This document shows positions 9,861-18,619 of a stretch of 20,608 nucleotides of DNA, piece by piece. Source of the stretch: Sphacelaria rigidula. Lineage: Eukaryota; Phaeophyceae; Sphacelariales. Location: positions 1 through 20,608 of the forward strand of contig CAXNAA020000510.1 in the NCBI GenBank assembly GCA_964200075.2, given 5' to 3'. Each line of letters begins with the position of its first letter. Within the stretch, counting starts at the first letter, position 1. The notes under the pieces are model-generated. The model ran no database searches. It saw only the letters and a list, made by a program, of their open reading frames with translations, and had not been told where the DNA came from. The position numbers were made by a program, and so were the translations under genes.

Positions 9861-12006
9861 TGACACGTGTCCGTGTATTCCCGAGGTACACGCTCTAGCC
9901 GCAGCGGACGGGGGCTGCAAAGGCGGTACGGCGAACAAAGCGGTACCAATACAGTCAACACCACAGACGGAGAGGAGAGCACAGTTCGGTCACCATGATG
10001 TTGCCTGTCCCAGTACACGCCATGTTCTTTACTGGGCTTCCTTGTGCGGCTGTGTACACAAGCGGCGGCACTTTCCTCAACAGAAAATGTCTGGGTGTAT
10101 CATATTTGCACACGCGCAAGCACCTAACTAAAGTTACTCCGCGACCGATTCAGACCTGCCCCTCGATGTTTCCCCCGAGCTCCTTCTGGCTGTCATGATT
10201 TTTCACTTGCCTTTATTGGGGACGGTGCGTTGCTCAGGACACTCCATCGAGGGATAGGTTTTACCCGGATAGTTCTCCATGGATACGAGCGCGATTCGAG
10301 CGCCGATTGTCGTGCTGGGTGCTCACAACGCCAATGCATCACACTGCAGCGCCCATTTCAGGGCACGTCCCGGGGTCAGATCAGTAAGCCGGAAATTCTC
10401 TTTTTTTCAGGTTTAGCGTGTACGCCTTCAAAGCAGGAGGATAAGGCCGCGGTTATGGGTACGTGTGGACGGTCAGCAATAGGAGGTAGGGTTTGAACAG
10501 GGAGGGTGTCGCCTGCGCGCGTGATCAACCCGTCAAGAGATTTGATTTTAAAAGCACGTGTATTTGGGCGGAGCATCCCAGGACAAGAAAAGGAAAAGGG
10601 ATATTTTTCATCTGTGGTCGTTATGATTCCCTCGAACAGCCCATTCACTTGTTTCGCCCCGATTAGCATGTCTGACAGTGGAGAGCGACTGCAGGCTAAT
10701 TAGCGTGAATACCCAAAACATTATTCCCCACTGGATACAGAACGCGAAACCGATCCCATAGAAACATATATGGTATCACAGTGACCCCCACGAGCAAGGG
10801 AACAGTGTGGCATGGCCACATTTGTTTCGGGGTCCATTGCCGTGGAGCCGGTAGTGAAGATGTTTTTCGACCAATCAGGGGCTTTCAAATTACTCTGATA
10901 TAAAATTCGAACTCACGCCACAATTTGTATCCAATCTTATAACGAAACGAACCTAGTAACCGCCATCAGCTGGGTAATCTAACGCAAAATGCAGACTTGA
11001 AAACGGTTTGTGTGGGATCGAGGTATACCCCAGAACGTGGTAGTTCGGTGATGTGAGGTTTTGGCGTCGTCGGGTATCCACTGATAAGATGTATCGAAGA
11101 AAGCCTCTTGGCGTTTTTCCTTGTAACTTTCGTAGAAAAGCTTTGATCATCCTAAAACTTGACGGTTTGGTGAAACTCGTTGAAGAATATTTCAAAGTGT
11201 ATACTACGCTCTCTACCGGCTCCGGGGGTTTCGGCGTGAATGCCCCCCCAGAAGCCTGTACAGATTGCTTCATCATTAGAAATTATAGTTTGACTCGTCC
11301 TGAGGTAGTCGAAAAAATGTTCGTACAAAATTTCGTTGCGTAACTCGAAAACCTGATCCCAGACGGTCGATTTAAGGTCATGCGCACAAGGAAAACGTCG
11401 GCAGCACAATATAATTAAGTATGAGGGGGATTCCGCGTACATTTTTTTACAAACCGGGCCGCCCCAGAAGCTCACTTCTCCTCGACCGTGTCTAACTCAA
11501 GATGAACCGCGAGTTGTGCCTACTATGACACATCGTATTAGTCGGCAGATCAACACGCGTCATTCAATTTACATGTCACTGCGATCCGAAATTTCCCATC
11601 AAATTAAATACCAATTTGTAAGCACCTGTGAAATGTAGGGAGTTGAGATTGACATACACGGCGGAATCAGAAAATAAAACGGCTGGAATTATATTTTCGA
11701 TGACATTTGGTTGTGCCGCAGCCGCAAGTTGTGGTGCCGCACAAGTTGTGGTTGTACAACAATGCATGTCGTACGGGAGGCGCGCAGTGTCAAATATGGC
11801 ACGCAGACGAGGCCCCCAGCGCGCCAAGGCGTTTGGTAGAAGTGTGCGAACAGATGAGCAGTGGGTGGAGACCTCTCTACCAAGAGTAGAAAACAATGGA
11901 ACTTTGACGGTCTCCATGACATATATACATCCCCATACAGAAACCGGTTTTCGACAGAAAAACGCGTTTGCGCACTTCAATTTCAAGGTGTCGTCTACGG
12001 AACTCT
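9861..12006. other. unassigned sequence
   Basis: There is no recognisable gene, RNA or strong repeat before the 204-codon reverse frame annotated separately. Forward 11053-11343 (from GTG) and reverse 11152-11475 overlap on opposite strands, so at most one could be real; neither matches a known family. The short blocks at 11329-11363 repeat in order at 7673-7727. Confidence 0.5.
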
Positions 12007-12190
12007 GACACGATGTACATGAGGTATGTGCCAAGATCCTACTTTTCCGCTGTCGCGTTTTTCGTTTTCCACGTAAGTTCTCGGTGATCGAAATTTCGGA
12101 ACATTTTCTTCGGTACAAGATCGTCGATAGCTCACTAAATAATGTATTTAGGGGGGGAGAGTAGGGCCTTCGCACATACCTCATATTCAT
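11576..12190 (-). CDS. unrecognised 204-codon open frame (longest in the window)
   Basis: ATG at 12190-12188 and TGA at 11578-11576 on the reverse strand give 204 codons. I recognise no domain. The N-terminal third is basic and Ser/Arg-rich (for example RGKRKTRQRKSR near residues 40-51). The middle is Cys/Ser/Thr-rich, with a CCTTTTCAAPQLAAAAQ stretch near residues 148-164, and no clear signal peptide or membrane helix is seen. The first 60 or so codons lie inside the inverted-repeat pair at 12007-12196, which argues that the start is repeat-derived. A forward frame of 126 codons covers part of the same DNA. Chance is a reasonable explanation. Confidence 0.18.
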   Translation of the reverse strand: MNMRYVRRPYSPPLNTLFSELSTILYRRKCSEISITENLRGKRKTRQRKSRILAHTSCTSCQSSVDDTLKLKCANAFFCRKPVSVWGCIYVMETVKVPLFSTLGREVSTHCSSVRTLLPNALARWGPRLRAIFDTARLPYDMHCCTTTTCAAPQLAAAAQPNVIENIIPAVLFSDSAVYVNLNSLHFTGAYKLVFNLMGNFGSQ

Positions 12191-12196
12191 CGTGTC
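12007..12196. repeat. MITE-like inverted-repeat unit, arms of about 42 bp
   Basis: The left arm 12007-12048 (GACACGATG, then ATGAGGTATGTGC at 12019-12031, then a CCTAC core) is matched in reverse complement by 12153-12196. The arms differ by scattered substitutions and enclose roughly 100 bp. Short non-autonomous DNA transposons have this layout. The outermost matching bases are GACACGATG/CATCGTGTC. I see no convincing target-site duplication, so transposon identity is an inference. Confidence 0.55.
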
Positions 12197-12458
12197 GAAA
12201 TGTCACACAAAATTAATTGAAGTTGAAGAGCGCAACCACGCTTCAAATCTCCTGTTCGCATCTTGGCTGGTCCATCAGAAAACGCAATTTTGCTGCTCGA
12301 CTTTGAGTCATTTTCTATGAAGTCTGACACGCCCGCCGGGCCTATGTGCAAACACTCCACAATTCGCCCTTTACTTCTTTTTTTCGTGATTTATGGGCGA
12401 CGGGACAGTTCAGAACAGTCTTTCAGAGCCAAACCGTTAACAACCGAAACAAAAATGT
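12197..12458. other. unassigned spacer between repeat copies
   Basis: It contains a short forward frame (12263-12460, 65 codons) with no recognised content, and a GTTCGCATC motif at 12254 that partly resembles a B box. Confidence 0.5.
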
Positions 12459-12499
12459 AGGAAGGGGAGAAGGGTGTTCGCACATACCTCATGTACGAG
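12459..12499 (-). repeat. third copy of the 12007-12196 arm repeat
   Basis: TTCGCACATACCTCAT (12477-12492) is identical to 12169-12184, and the flanking GGGGAGA block and a TACG extension also match the family. A GTTCGCAT motif follows about 25-30 bp downstream, as one also follows the earlier copy at greater distance. This suggests a longer, partly eroded repeat. Confidence 0.6.
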
Positions 12500-12835
12500 C
12501 TGGGCCAGCAGTAAAATCCCGCGTTCGCATTTTACACCACAACTTCTCAAGTTTCCCGAAGTAGCCCGACTCGAGTATATCGCTGTGAACTACAGACTGA
12601 CTTGGTAACGCACGGCTTCGCCGCTCGTCAAGTGGCGCAGTTTAGGCGATGATGTTTCTGTACTGCCTTGAGTAGCGGTAGCGAATAATGTCAGGGTAAT
12701 TGGAAACGTTCCGTTTCACAAAACTCGGTGGGATTACGATAGACAGTTGCGCCGCATAGGCACACAAACACCCGATATGCGCAGGCAATGACACACTGAT
12801 AGTGCTGCAAGACGGCATCAAGCTCGTCGACAGCT

Positions 12836-13085
12836 CCATCATGGGACATGAACTCCGAGCCGATTGTCACAAATCACCGTAAGAGGGAGAATTACTACTT
12901 GAAACTGCGTTATACCCCCCCCCCCCCCCCCCCCCACCCCCCCCACACCCCCCCCACCCACCCCCCCACCCAACCACANNNNNNNNNNCCATCATGGGAC
13001 ATGAAATCCGACCCGGATGTCAAAAATCCCCCAAAGGGGGGGAAATACTCCATAAAAACTCTTGTAACCCCCCCCCCCCCCCCCC
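12836..13085. repeat. probable false duplication across a gap, with poly-C tracts
   Basis: Copy A (12836-12914) and copy B (12989-13067) are both 79 bp and identical over their first 17 bases. They align without gaps for about 69 bases at roughly 80 percent identity. Both run into poly-C, 12915-12978 and 13068-13085. Nearly every difference in B turns a base into its neighbour (such as gagg to gggg, caca to aaaa), the pattern expected from poor base calls near a read end. The Ns at 12979-12988 lie between the copies. I infer one locus represented twice. Confidence 0.7.
12979..12988. other. assembly gap (10 N)
   Basis: Ten Ns directly after a C-rich tract. The gap probably does not separate distinct loci, because the flanks repeat one another. 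Confidence 0.95.
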
Positions 13086-13166
13086 AAATGCAAGACCATC
13101 ACCACAATATCGAGACCCTTTGCAACTCAGGAGGAAGCGGAAATTATGCACGATTAGATTATGCAC

Positions 13167-13240
13167 AAAAAACATGTTGTCGCGTCGGGATTCGAACTCG
13201 CGACCTGTGTAATTGGAGGCTGTTGTGTCCGTTTCACCAC
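13167..13240 (-). pseudogene. reverse-strand tRNA-like Pol III module with T6 terminator
   Basis: On the reverse strand, TGGTGAAACGG (13239 to 13229) matches the A-box pattern TRGYNNANNGG exactly. AGTTCGAATCCC (13198 to 13187) is an excellent B box, and TTTTTT (13172 to 13167) is a Pol III terminator 15 bases past it. The A-to-B distance is about three bases shorter than in standard tRNAs. The T stem has two mismatches, and a convincing acceptor stem cannot be aligned with the A box in its normal place. It could be a tRNA-derived SINE, a tRNA pseudogene, or a tRNA with unusual architecture (intron or permutation, both known in some algae). Upstream of the A box lies a strong GC-rich hairpin (13243-13281). 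Confidence 0.5.
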
Positions 13241-13242
13241 CT

Positions 13243-13281
13243 GGGCGCAGCCGTGTCACGCAAAAAGTGCCGGCTGCGCCC
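13243..13281. other. 11-bp perfect GC-rich hairpin beside a tRNA-like module
   Basis: GGGCGCAGCCG (13243-13253) and CGGCTGCGCCC (13271-13281) are exact reverse complements. The 17-nt interior includes CAC/GTG around an A5 run. On the reverse strand the stem ends a few bases before the A box of the neighbouring tRNA-like module, so it could lie in the 5' leader or just upstream. The A5 run reads as T5 on that strand. Confidence 0.75.
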
Positions 13282-13914
13282 AATTTCAAGTTGTTTTGGC
13301 CGAAAGCTTACAAGGATTTCCTGCACACAAGTATCTACATCATGTGAGGCGATGTCGCCATATTGCTTAATTTTCACGGAGTTGTAGCATTTTTCCTGTT
13401 TTTGCTGAAATTTTCAATCGCTGTCACTTTCTGTTTCGTTTGGTTTTTCTTGCCATCCTGCGCAACGTTGCGCGTAAGAATACCAACAACTGGGCCCGGA
13501 AACTTTCAAAATCACCGTCAGCTTGCCCAGCTCGTATATCGTGCCAACATTCCATGAAAAATGACCCAAAATTGAGCAGAAAAATCACAGTGCAATATTC
13601 CACGGTTCGGACGAATCATCACGGGTTCGAATCACCAAAATTCACGATTTCTTCGGCGTGGTTGCCCAAAAGGAAAAACAAATTGACCGCTGGTCCAAGG
13701 GGTATCCACGCAACTTTTGCGGTATTCCACGTGTCTGGGCTGCGTGTACCTGGGTTGCAGCGCTAAAAACAAAGCCTAGGGATTGATTCGTACGAGATTC
13801 AAATCAATTACACTAAAACCAAGTAATTTCCAGACGAATCGTTGATTTGTCCGACCCTTGCAATATTCCTATTCGCATCTTCGGCGACCCAGCTAGTACT
13901 TAACGCACAAACGG
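13282..13914. other. unassigned sequence
   Basis: No recognisable gene. A forward B-box-like GGTTCGAATC at 13624-13633 has no matching A box upstream. A TTCGCATCTT motif at 13873-13882 resembles those following the repeat copies at 12.2 and 12.5 kb. Confidence 0.5.
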
Positions 13915-14200
13915 GTCAAAGCTCACGCCGTCTATCGACTTAGACCCTGAAACTGTTGCACGCGGGTGCTCTGAGATATGTAGGAAAGCGGCATGAATGG
14001 GGTATTCCAGTTTCTTTTATTTTTCGCCAGATATCCGGGGTCCCAGGAGGCGGCATCTGACGCCGCCTCCTGGGACCCCGGATATCTGGCGAGAAGGGAA
14101 TAAATCGTAAGACCCCATTCATAAGTGTACATGCATATATTTAAGATCCCGTGAGCAAAATTTCAGAGTCGTAACTGAAAAAAACGGCATGACCTTCCCC
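13915..14200. repeat. long foldback (inverted repeat) with a perfect 31-bp core
   Basis: The innermost arms, 14024-14054 and 14062-14092, are perfect reverse complements of 31 bp around a 7-nt loop (14055-14061). Pairing continues outward with mismatches: ATGAATGGGG (13993-14002) faces CCCCATTCAT (14113-14122), GACCCTGAAA (13943-13952) faces TTTCAGAGTC (14161-14170), and CACGCCGT (13924-13931) faces ACGGCATG (14184-14191). The halves stay equidistant from position 14058 out to about 137 bases, giving arms near 140 bp. The perfect core inside diverged flanks fits a foldback or MITE-like element whose centre was recently homogenised, or a long-hairpin small-RNA precursor. The short mirrored frames on the reverse strand are by-products. 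Confidence 0.9.
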
Positions 14201-16132
14201 TGGGGAGTAAATTCCGGTCATTCACCTTGAACCAGCCTATATGTCGTGGGTACACAAGATTCGACTTCATGGTCGACGAGGTCAAGGGGCCGCTTAACCC
14301 TTCTCGCGATAAAAAGAAGGGCAATCACCGCAGAAAGAAGGGGGGAGTACAAAAAGTTAAAAATAATAAGAAAAAAAATCCTGTATTGACTTTCCTCCTG
14401 GGTGACGCCGGCTGATACGCCCACATACACCGGGAGGTGTACACTGCCGTCCAGAATAGACGAGATGACAACACATACACATTTCAGTCACCTCGTATTT
14501 TCGGCAAGAGAGAAGTCACGACGGCAGCACAGCAGTACAGATGGAGCGAGGTGGATTTGCCGCGGTTCGGGTTCATTATGTTCATGCTTGACATATTACT
14601 GAAATTACGGTAAACCCGATCCTGACCCCAACCCAAGGCATCGAGAACCCTTGGGCAAGGGGGATGCAAAGGGTGCCCTAGTCAAAGTGAGTCCTGGTTA
14701 TTTTCGATAATATGTAGGCTTGTTTCTTTCTGCCAAAGCAGTCATGTTCCACGAAATCAGTTCTATTGGCATCCACGGTGTTACGACGGGGAACTGTTTT
14801 TTTTAATAAGGTACTTTAAACGCCTCCGCCAAAAACTGTGGATGATGGCAAGTATCCCGATTTCACAAGGACAGTCCATGCAGCAGCGGGCCAGACAGCA
14901 TCGCCCAGGCGGAGGGAGCATGCGCGTGGAGGATCAAGGTATGTTGATATATAGATAGGCACAATCTCTCGCAGATTGCAATGACAACAGTGCTCTATGC
15001 CAGGGGTTGTGGCAGAATCCTTGCCGCCCAGGGTGAAGACCAGCCCCCCTTGTGAAACCTGACCTCCGGTGTTATGGAAGAGCACTGCGCTCGCGTAACA
15101 CTACCGGCAGAGACACAGAAAACAGTTTGAGCATCTACACAAAGCAGCAGTTCCATTGCAAAATGATTCACTGAAATCCATTCATGTAGCAGATGAAACG
15201 AGCTGACAAAAGATATAAAAGTTTGGAATTTTTCCGCACCAGCACATGGGTGCCGCAGAGAGACCCCTTTCCGTTGTACAAGCTGCTCATCCCAGTGAAG
15301 TATATCCTCGCGCAGTACAATACCATGCACTCCGGCTCAGCACAGAACAGCACAACTGCATGCAACGAAGTACAGTGCAGCACAGAGTATTGTGGAGTCT
15401 TTGTAGTATTATGAATATGGCGGTCGTGACCATGCCATCCAGATTCACGACGTTGCGATATGCGGCCGTGGGTAATGTGTGATTTGGGGGGTTGTGTACT
15501 CGATGGAGCAAGGAACCACACGCGCCTGGTGCCCTTTGAGGCGCAACGATTGCATGTTGGGAACGTGCACCCGGCTTCCAATGACCGCCAACGTGGAGGA
15601 AGATCGATGGAGTTTACAGAGCGCGGCAGGTGTTAACAAACTGTCACTTAGAGCGAGGGTCGGCGTCTCATTTTCTCCTCGAATCCAGCAGAAATGCTGA
15701 AATCCACATATTTTTGTTCGACGAGGTGGAAAACGCCGAATGCGTAAGTTTAAAAGTATTATTTTGCACAGGCATAGGAGTAGCGGGTATCCAAGGTACT
15801 CCCCTACTCTGATCCTCTGCCAAGAGGGACTGCAGGATCAGTACTGTACCGGCGCCGGCAGTAAGCAATCAGTACGTATACAATTCTTGTTCCGAAAGAC
15901 AAAAATCGGAATAAAATACTGTACAGTACTTCAGGAGTTTGGTACAAATTGTCATTATCCATGGGGTATCCCAGTAGAGATCAGTGTTGTCTGCCAGTTT
16001 AAGAGTGGAGACAGCTTCGCTGGGGGGCTGATGTAGCCATGGTGGTTCTTATTATCCTGAGGTACACTTCATCGCTGCAGATTTTTACCTGCCGATCCCC
16101 TTGCACTTTCCGATTTCTAATTATTATTTTTC
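14201..16132. other. unassigned stretch, no recognisable gene
   Basis: Open frames are at most 137 codons, overlap on both strands and match nothing known. A degenerate CAG/AC-rich patch (15310-15385) resembles the microsatellite parts of the 9.2-9.6 kb array. TACTGTACAGTA at 15917-15928 is a perfect 12-bp palindrome. Confidence 0.5.
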
Positions 16133-16168
16133 CTTAGTTCACCACGAATGCTTAGTTCACCACGACTG
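16133..16168. repeat. 18-bp tandem duplication
   Basis: CTTAGTTCACCACGAATG (16133-16150) is followed directly by the same unit with one change, A to C (16151-16168). It is a recent duplication in an AT-rich, otherwise featureless stretch. Confidence 0.9.
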
Positions 16169-17484
16169 CTTACCAAAAAGTTATTAAATTCACACAAAAA
16201 AAAAGAGCCTGAGATTATTACCAACGAAATCTCCAACATCGGTTGCGCTCTGTAATTGTACATAAAGTTCGAGTTGGGAAGTTGGACGTGAAAACAATAC
16301 GACACTATGATCGGATGCGGCGATCATTATGGATGATGATGCAGCAAGGAAAACTTCGTCGTCGTTGGACCTCGCAGCACGAGAACCGCAATGTTGGAGG
16401 GGCCTGGAATCAAAAGCATTGATGTGCAATCCTACCCCACCCACCCCGCGGTTCATTCGCTGCCCGTAGATGCGGAAGATCCCCAAGACTCACACTTGGG
16501 GTGCTGCGTCTGGAGCACTTCTCGGAGGCCAGTCGAGGCAGTCCGAACGCGAGGTACGGAACCACAATCGATCTCGGAGGAACAGCACCACAACGCACTT
16601 GATGTAGTAATACCGCGGGAAGAGTAAGTGCTGATGTTCGCGGGCACCCGACTACATTACACTCGTTCCCGCTGGTGATTGTGGGCTTTTGAACGGAATT
16701 GAGTATGCATACATTTCGGAATGACATCCTGTCCCGTGAACCCGCGACTCCTACGCTCGCGAAATGTAAAAGACCGCACGGCTAACACGTTGTGCGCATC
16801 TATCGTTATTCCGTATCTTCCGGGAAGGTTGTGAAGTGCCTGCACCATTCCCAGCGCCATCCCGCCCAACACATGCCACATCCACGGTTGACAAAGAATC
16901 TCGACCGGCACACTCCGAACGTACAGCGCCGGTGGTGAATCCGAGGGACATCGCCGTGTGAGAAGAACTTGGAGTCATTCGTGAACAAGATCCGCCTGTG
17001 TATCTCCGCAGCACATGGACACATGCCCTCTCTCTGCTGCCCGGATTTGGACGCATGTAGGATGCACGTGGCTAAGTCCAATGCAGTATTCGCATATTGG
17101 AGGGGGAGAGCATGCCCACAGTGAACTTCCACGGGCGCGGATGGGGCGTTGAACTTGAAAAGAATACTCACCATAAGCGTGAAGTGATCTCAGCGAGCAG
17201 AGGAACGGTGGAGCTCACACGGGACAACATAGTGGTGTACTTGTCAAGCCACGCGTACGTGGATACATCCGGGAACGTGCAAACCTCCAATGTGCTTGCA
17301 AGCCAAAAAGGGCGGCGCAAAGACATCACCGGTGCCGGGGATGCAGGTGTTCGGCGAACTGTCCGCTGAGCTGCGGTTGCCAGAGCCGATGTTTGTTACC
17401 CCCTCCAACTTCCCTGGCGACAGACGCGACGTCCACTGATGATACCGCCGCATTAAACATGGGTGCACGCCGCCGACGTCATAA
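16169..17484. other. unassigned sequence with overlapping open frames
   Basis: From 16770 onward several forward frames stay open for 60-130 codons in staggered registers (frames covering 16770-16958, 16939-17116, 17076-17369 and 17183-17570), while reverse 16806-17174 is open for 122 codons. This could be a frame-shifted old gene leading into the 17485-17916 frame, or simply stop-poor GC-rich DNA. No domain is recognised. I do not call a gene. Confidence 0.35.
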
Positions 17485-17916
17485 CGGGAGGGGCGGATCG
17501 ACGGCGAACCATGGAAGAGGCGGGTCAGCGAGGACGCATGGCAGGGGCGGGTCAGTGGCGAACGTGCAAGGGGCGGGTCAGCAGCGAGCCATGGAAGGGG
17601 CGGATCAGCGCCGTTGCGTCCTAGGGGCGAGGTGAACGGAGCGAGAAAAGCGCCAGGGGTAGATGTAAATAATAGTCATGGTGGGGCATCGTTCTGGCGC
17701 GACGGCGGGAGGATGATGGGAGAGGGATCGGATCCGGGAACAGATCCTATCAGTCGTAATTGCAGCGACGACAAAGGAGATGGACCCCCAAAGGGCGGGT
17801 CGAAGTATTCAGCGGGGATCTGGATTGGAGATTCAGATTCCGAGCGCAGCATGTCGGAGGGAGAGGATTCGGTATTGGAATCGGTCAAAGACCATGACGA
17901 TGAATTCGCGTTTTGA
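17485..17916 (+). CDS. unrecognised open frame with a repeat segment and acidic C-terminus
   Basis: The frame is open from 17485 to the TGA at 17914-17916 (143 codons), but has no ATG before 17713, so it would be a partial gene, an exon or a pseudogene. The second half of the minisatellite reads as RGGS-containing 9-residue units, and the first three minisatellite units read the same way in the frame one base over; the single 26-bp unit (17543-17568) accounts for the shift. Downstream is a Gly-rich linker, then an acidic end with GDSDSERSMSEGEDS and DHDDEF. RGG-type repeats and acidic tails are common in disordered nucleic-acid-binding proteins, but all three frames of the repeat are open and the opposite strand holds an ATG-started frame of 156 codons (17676-18146). 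Coding status is undecided. Confidence 0.25.
   Translation, partial: REGRIDGEPWKRRVSEDAWQGRVSGERARGGSAASHGRGGSAPLRPRGEVNGARKAPGVDVNNSHGGASFWRDGGRMMGEGSDPGTDPISRNCSDDKGDGPPKGGSKYSAGIWIGDSDSERSMSEGEDSVLESVKDHDDEFAF
17489..17632. repeat. 27-bp GC-rich minisatellite, about five copies
   Basis: Units start with AGGGGCGG or AGAGGCGG at 17489, 17516, 17543, 17569, 17596 and 17623 (the last partial), giving spacings of 27, 27, 26, 27 and 27. Each unit carries a GGGCGG core, a GTCAG/ATCAG step and, in several, CCATGGAA. The units differ by point changes, so the array is not brand new. Confidence 0.9.
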
Positions 17917-18062
17917 TCTAACCTGTAGAGAAAGTTGAAGACGTGTGTCGTGTAGATAGATTCCGCGGGTGTATATTTAACCGTGGCTGTTGTTGTCTCC
18001 TCCTCTAGGTATTTATAGCCCGTTCGTTGCGTTGATAGGAAAGTTGTGATGTGCTTGGTGTG

Positions 18063-18126
18063 ATGCACCCTTGGGTGCACATCAATACGGCGAGTAGGCC
18101 GGCGATGCCCTCGGGCGAATCGCCGG
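18063..18126. other. two adjacent palindromic structures
   Basis: TGCACCC and GGGTGCA (18064-18079) form a near-palindrome with a TT centre. Twenty bases on, CCGGCGATGCCC (18099-18110) pairs with GGGCGAATCGCCGG (18113-18126) apart from a GA bulge. The second is a long GC-rich near-palindrome with only TC between its arms. No T-run follows. Such structures can extrude as cruciforms or mark element ends. Confidence 0.65.
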
Positions 18127-18240
18127 TTGAACGTGAAGACAAGCATTGAGTTTAATCGAACGATTCAGAAAACACAAATCAGGTGGAAGATATGGCCTTG
18201 CACTCAACGTCTTGGAGCACTGTGCAACCCGGCCACCGCA

Positions 18241-18290
18241 CGCGCATCAACTCCAGGAGTTAGGCCGCGCATCAACTCCAGGAGTTAGGC
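18241..18290. repeat. perfect 25-bp tandem duplication containing a palindrome
   Basis: Bases 18241-18265 and 18266-18290 are identical and directly adjacent. Each unit contains AACTCCAGGAGTT, a 13-bp palindrome with a central A. Twenty-five is not a multiple of three, so the duplication would break any frame through it. Confidence 0.95.
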
Positions 18291-18619
18291 TGTGTCCAAT
18301 TTTGTTCTGCACAGCGGGCGAACCGCCAGGTATCGTTGGTAACAACGATCGCAGTCGATAATCAAAATTGGCGATGGAGTTTTTCAATGAGGATGACTAC
18401 CCGGAGAGTGAAAATATTGTTATCTACATCAACTCTTCGACCCGTTGTTGCATTCGTCCACGTACTGGCAGCCATTGGCTACAACTGCATGCCAAACAAT
18501 TATGGATGTGGAGAACCGAAATTTTGAGGTCCAACAAGAAAAGGTGATGTCGGGGGATGTAGGCGAACCTTATGGATCACGTACATTACCCACATATATA
18601 TAACAATTAACTCATTTAT
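18291..18619. other. unassigned sequence
   Basis: No gene or repeat recognised; the short forward frames (up to 71 codons) carry nothing identifiable. An AT-rich patch with TATATATA occurs at 18594-18601. Confidence 0.5.

Noticed and set aside
12848-13387. 179-codon forward open frame with a Pro/His-rich stretch
   Set aside because: It crosses poly-C, the gap and the probable false duplication, so the frame is not trustworthy.
13618-13640. Forward B-box-like GGTTCGAATC
   Set aside because: No A box lies at tRNA distance upstream, no paired T stem is present and no T-run follows.
16635-16830. Possible pogo-type transposase fragment (LVPAGDCGLLN resembling the second catalytic region)
   Set aside because: The frames involved are only 25-35 codons long and must be chained by frameshifts. 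The Asp context is wrong and no other transposase motif is found, so this is likely pattern over-reading.
17676-18146. 156-codon ATG-started reverse frame opposite the acidic-tail frame
   Set aside because: Its N-terminal part is encoded by the palindromic structures at 18063-18126, and its Ser/Pro-rich rest is the complement of the Asp/Glu/Ser forward frame. It is kept only as an alternative.
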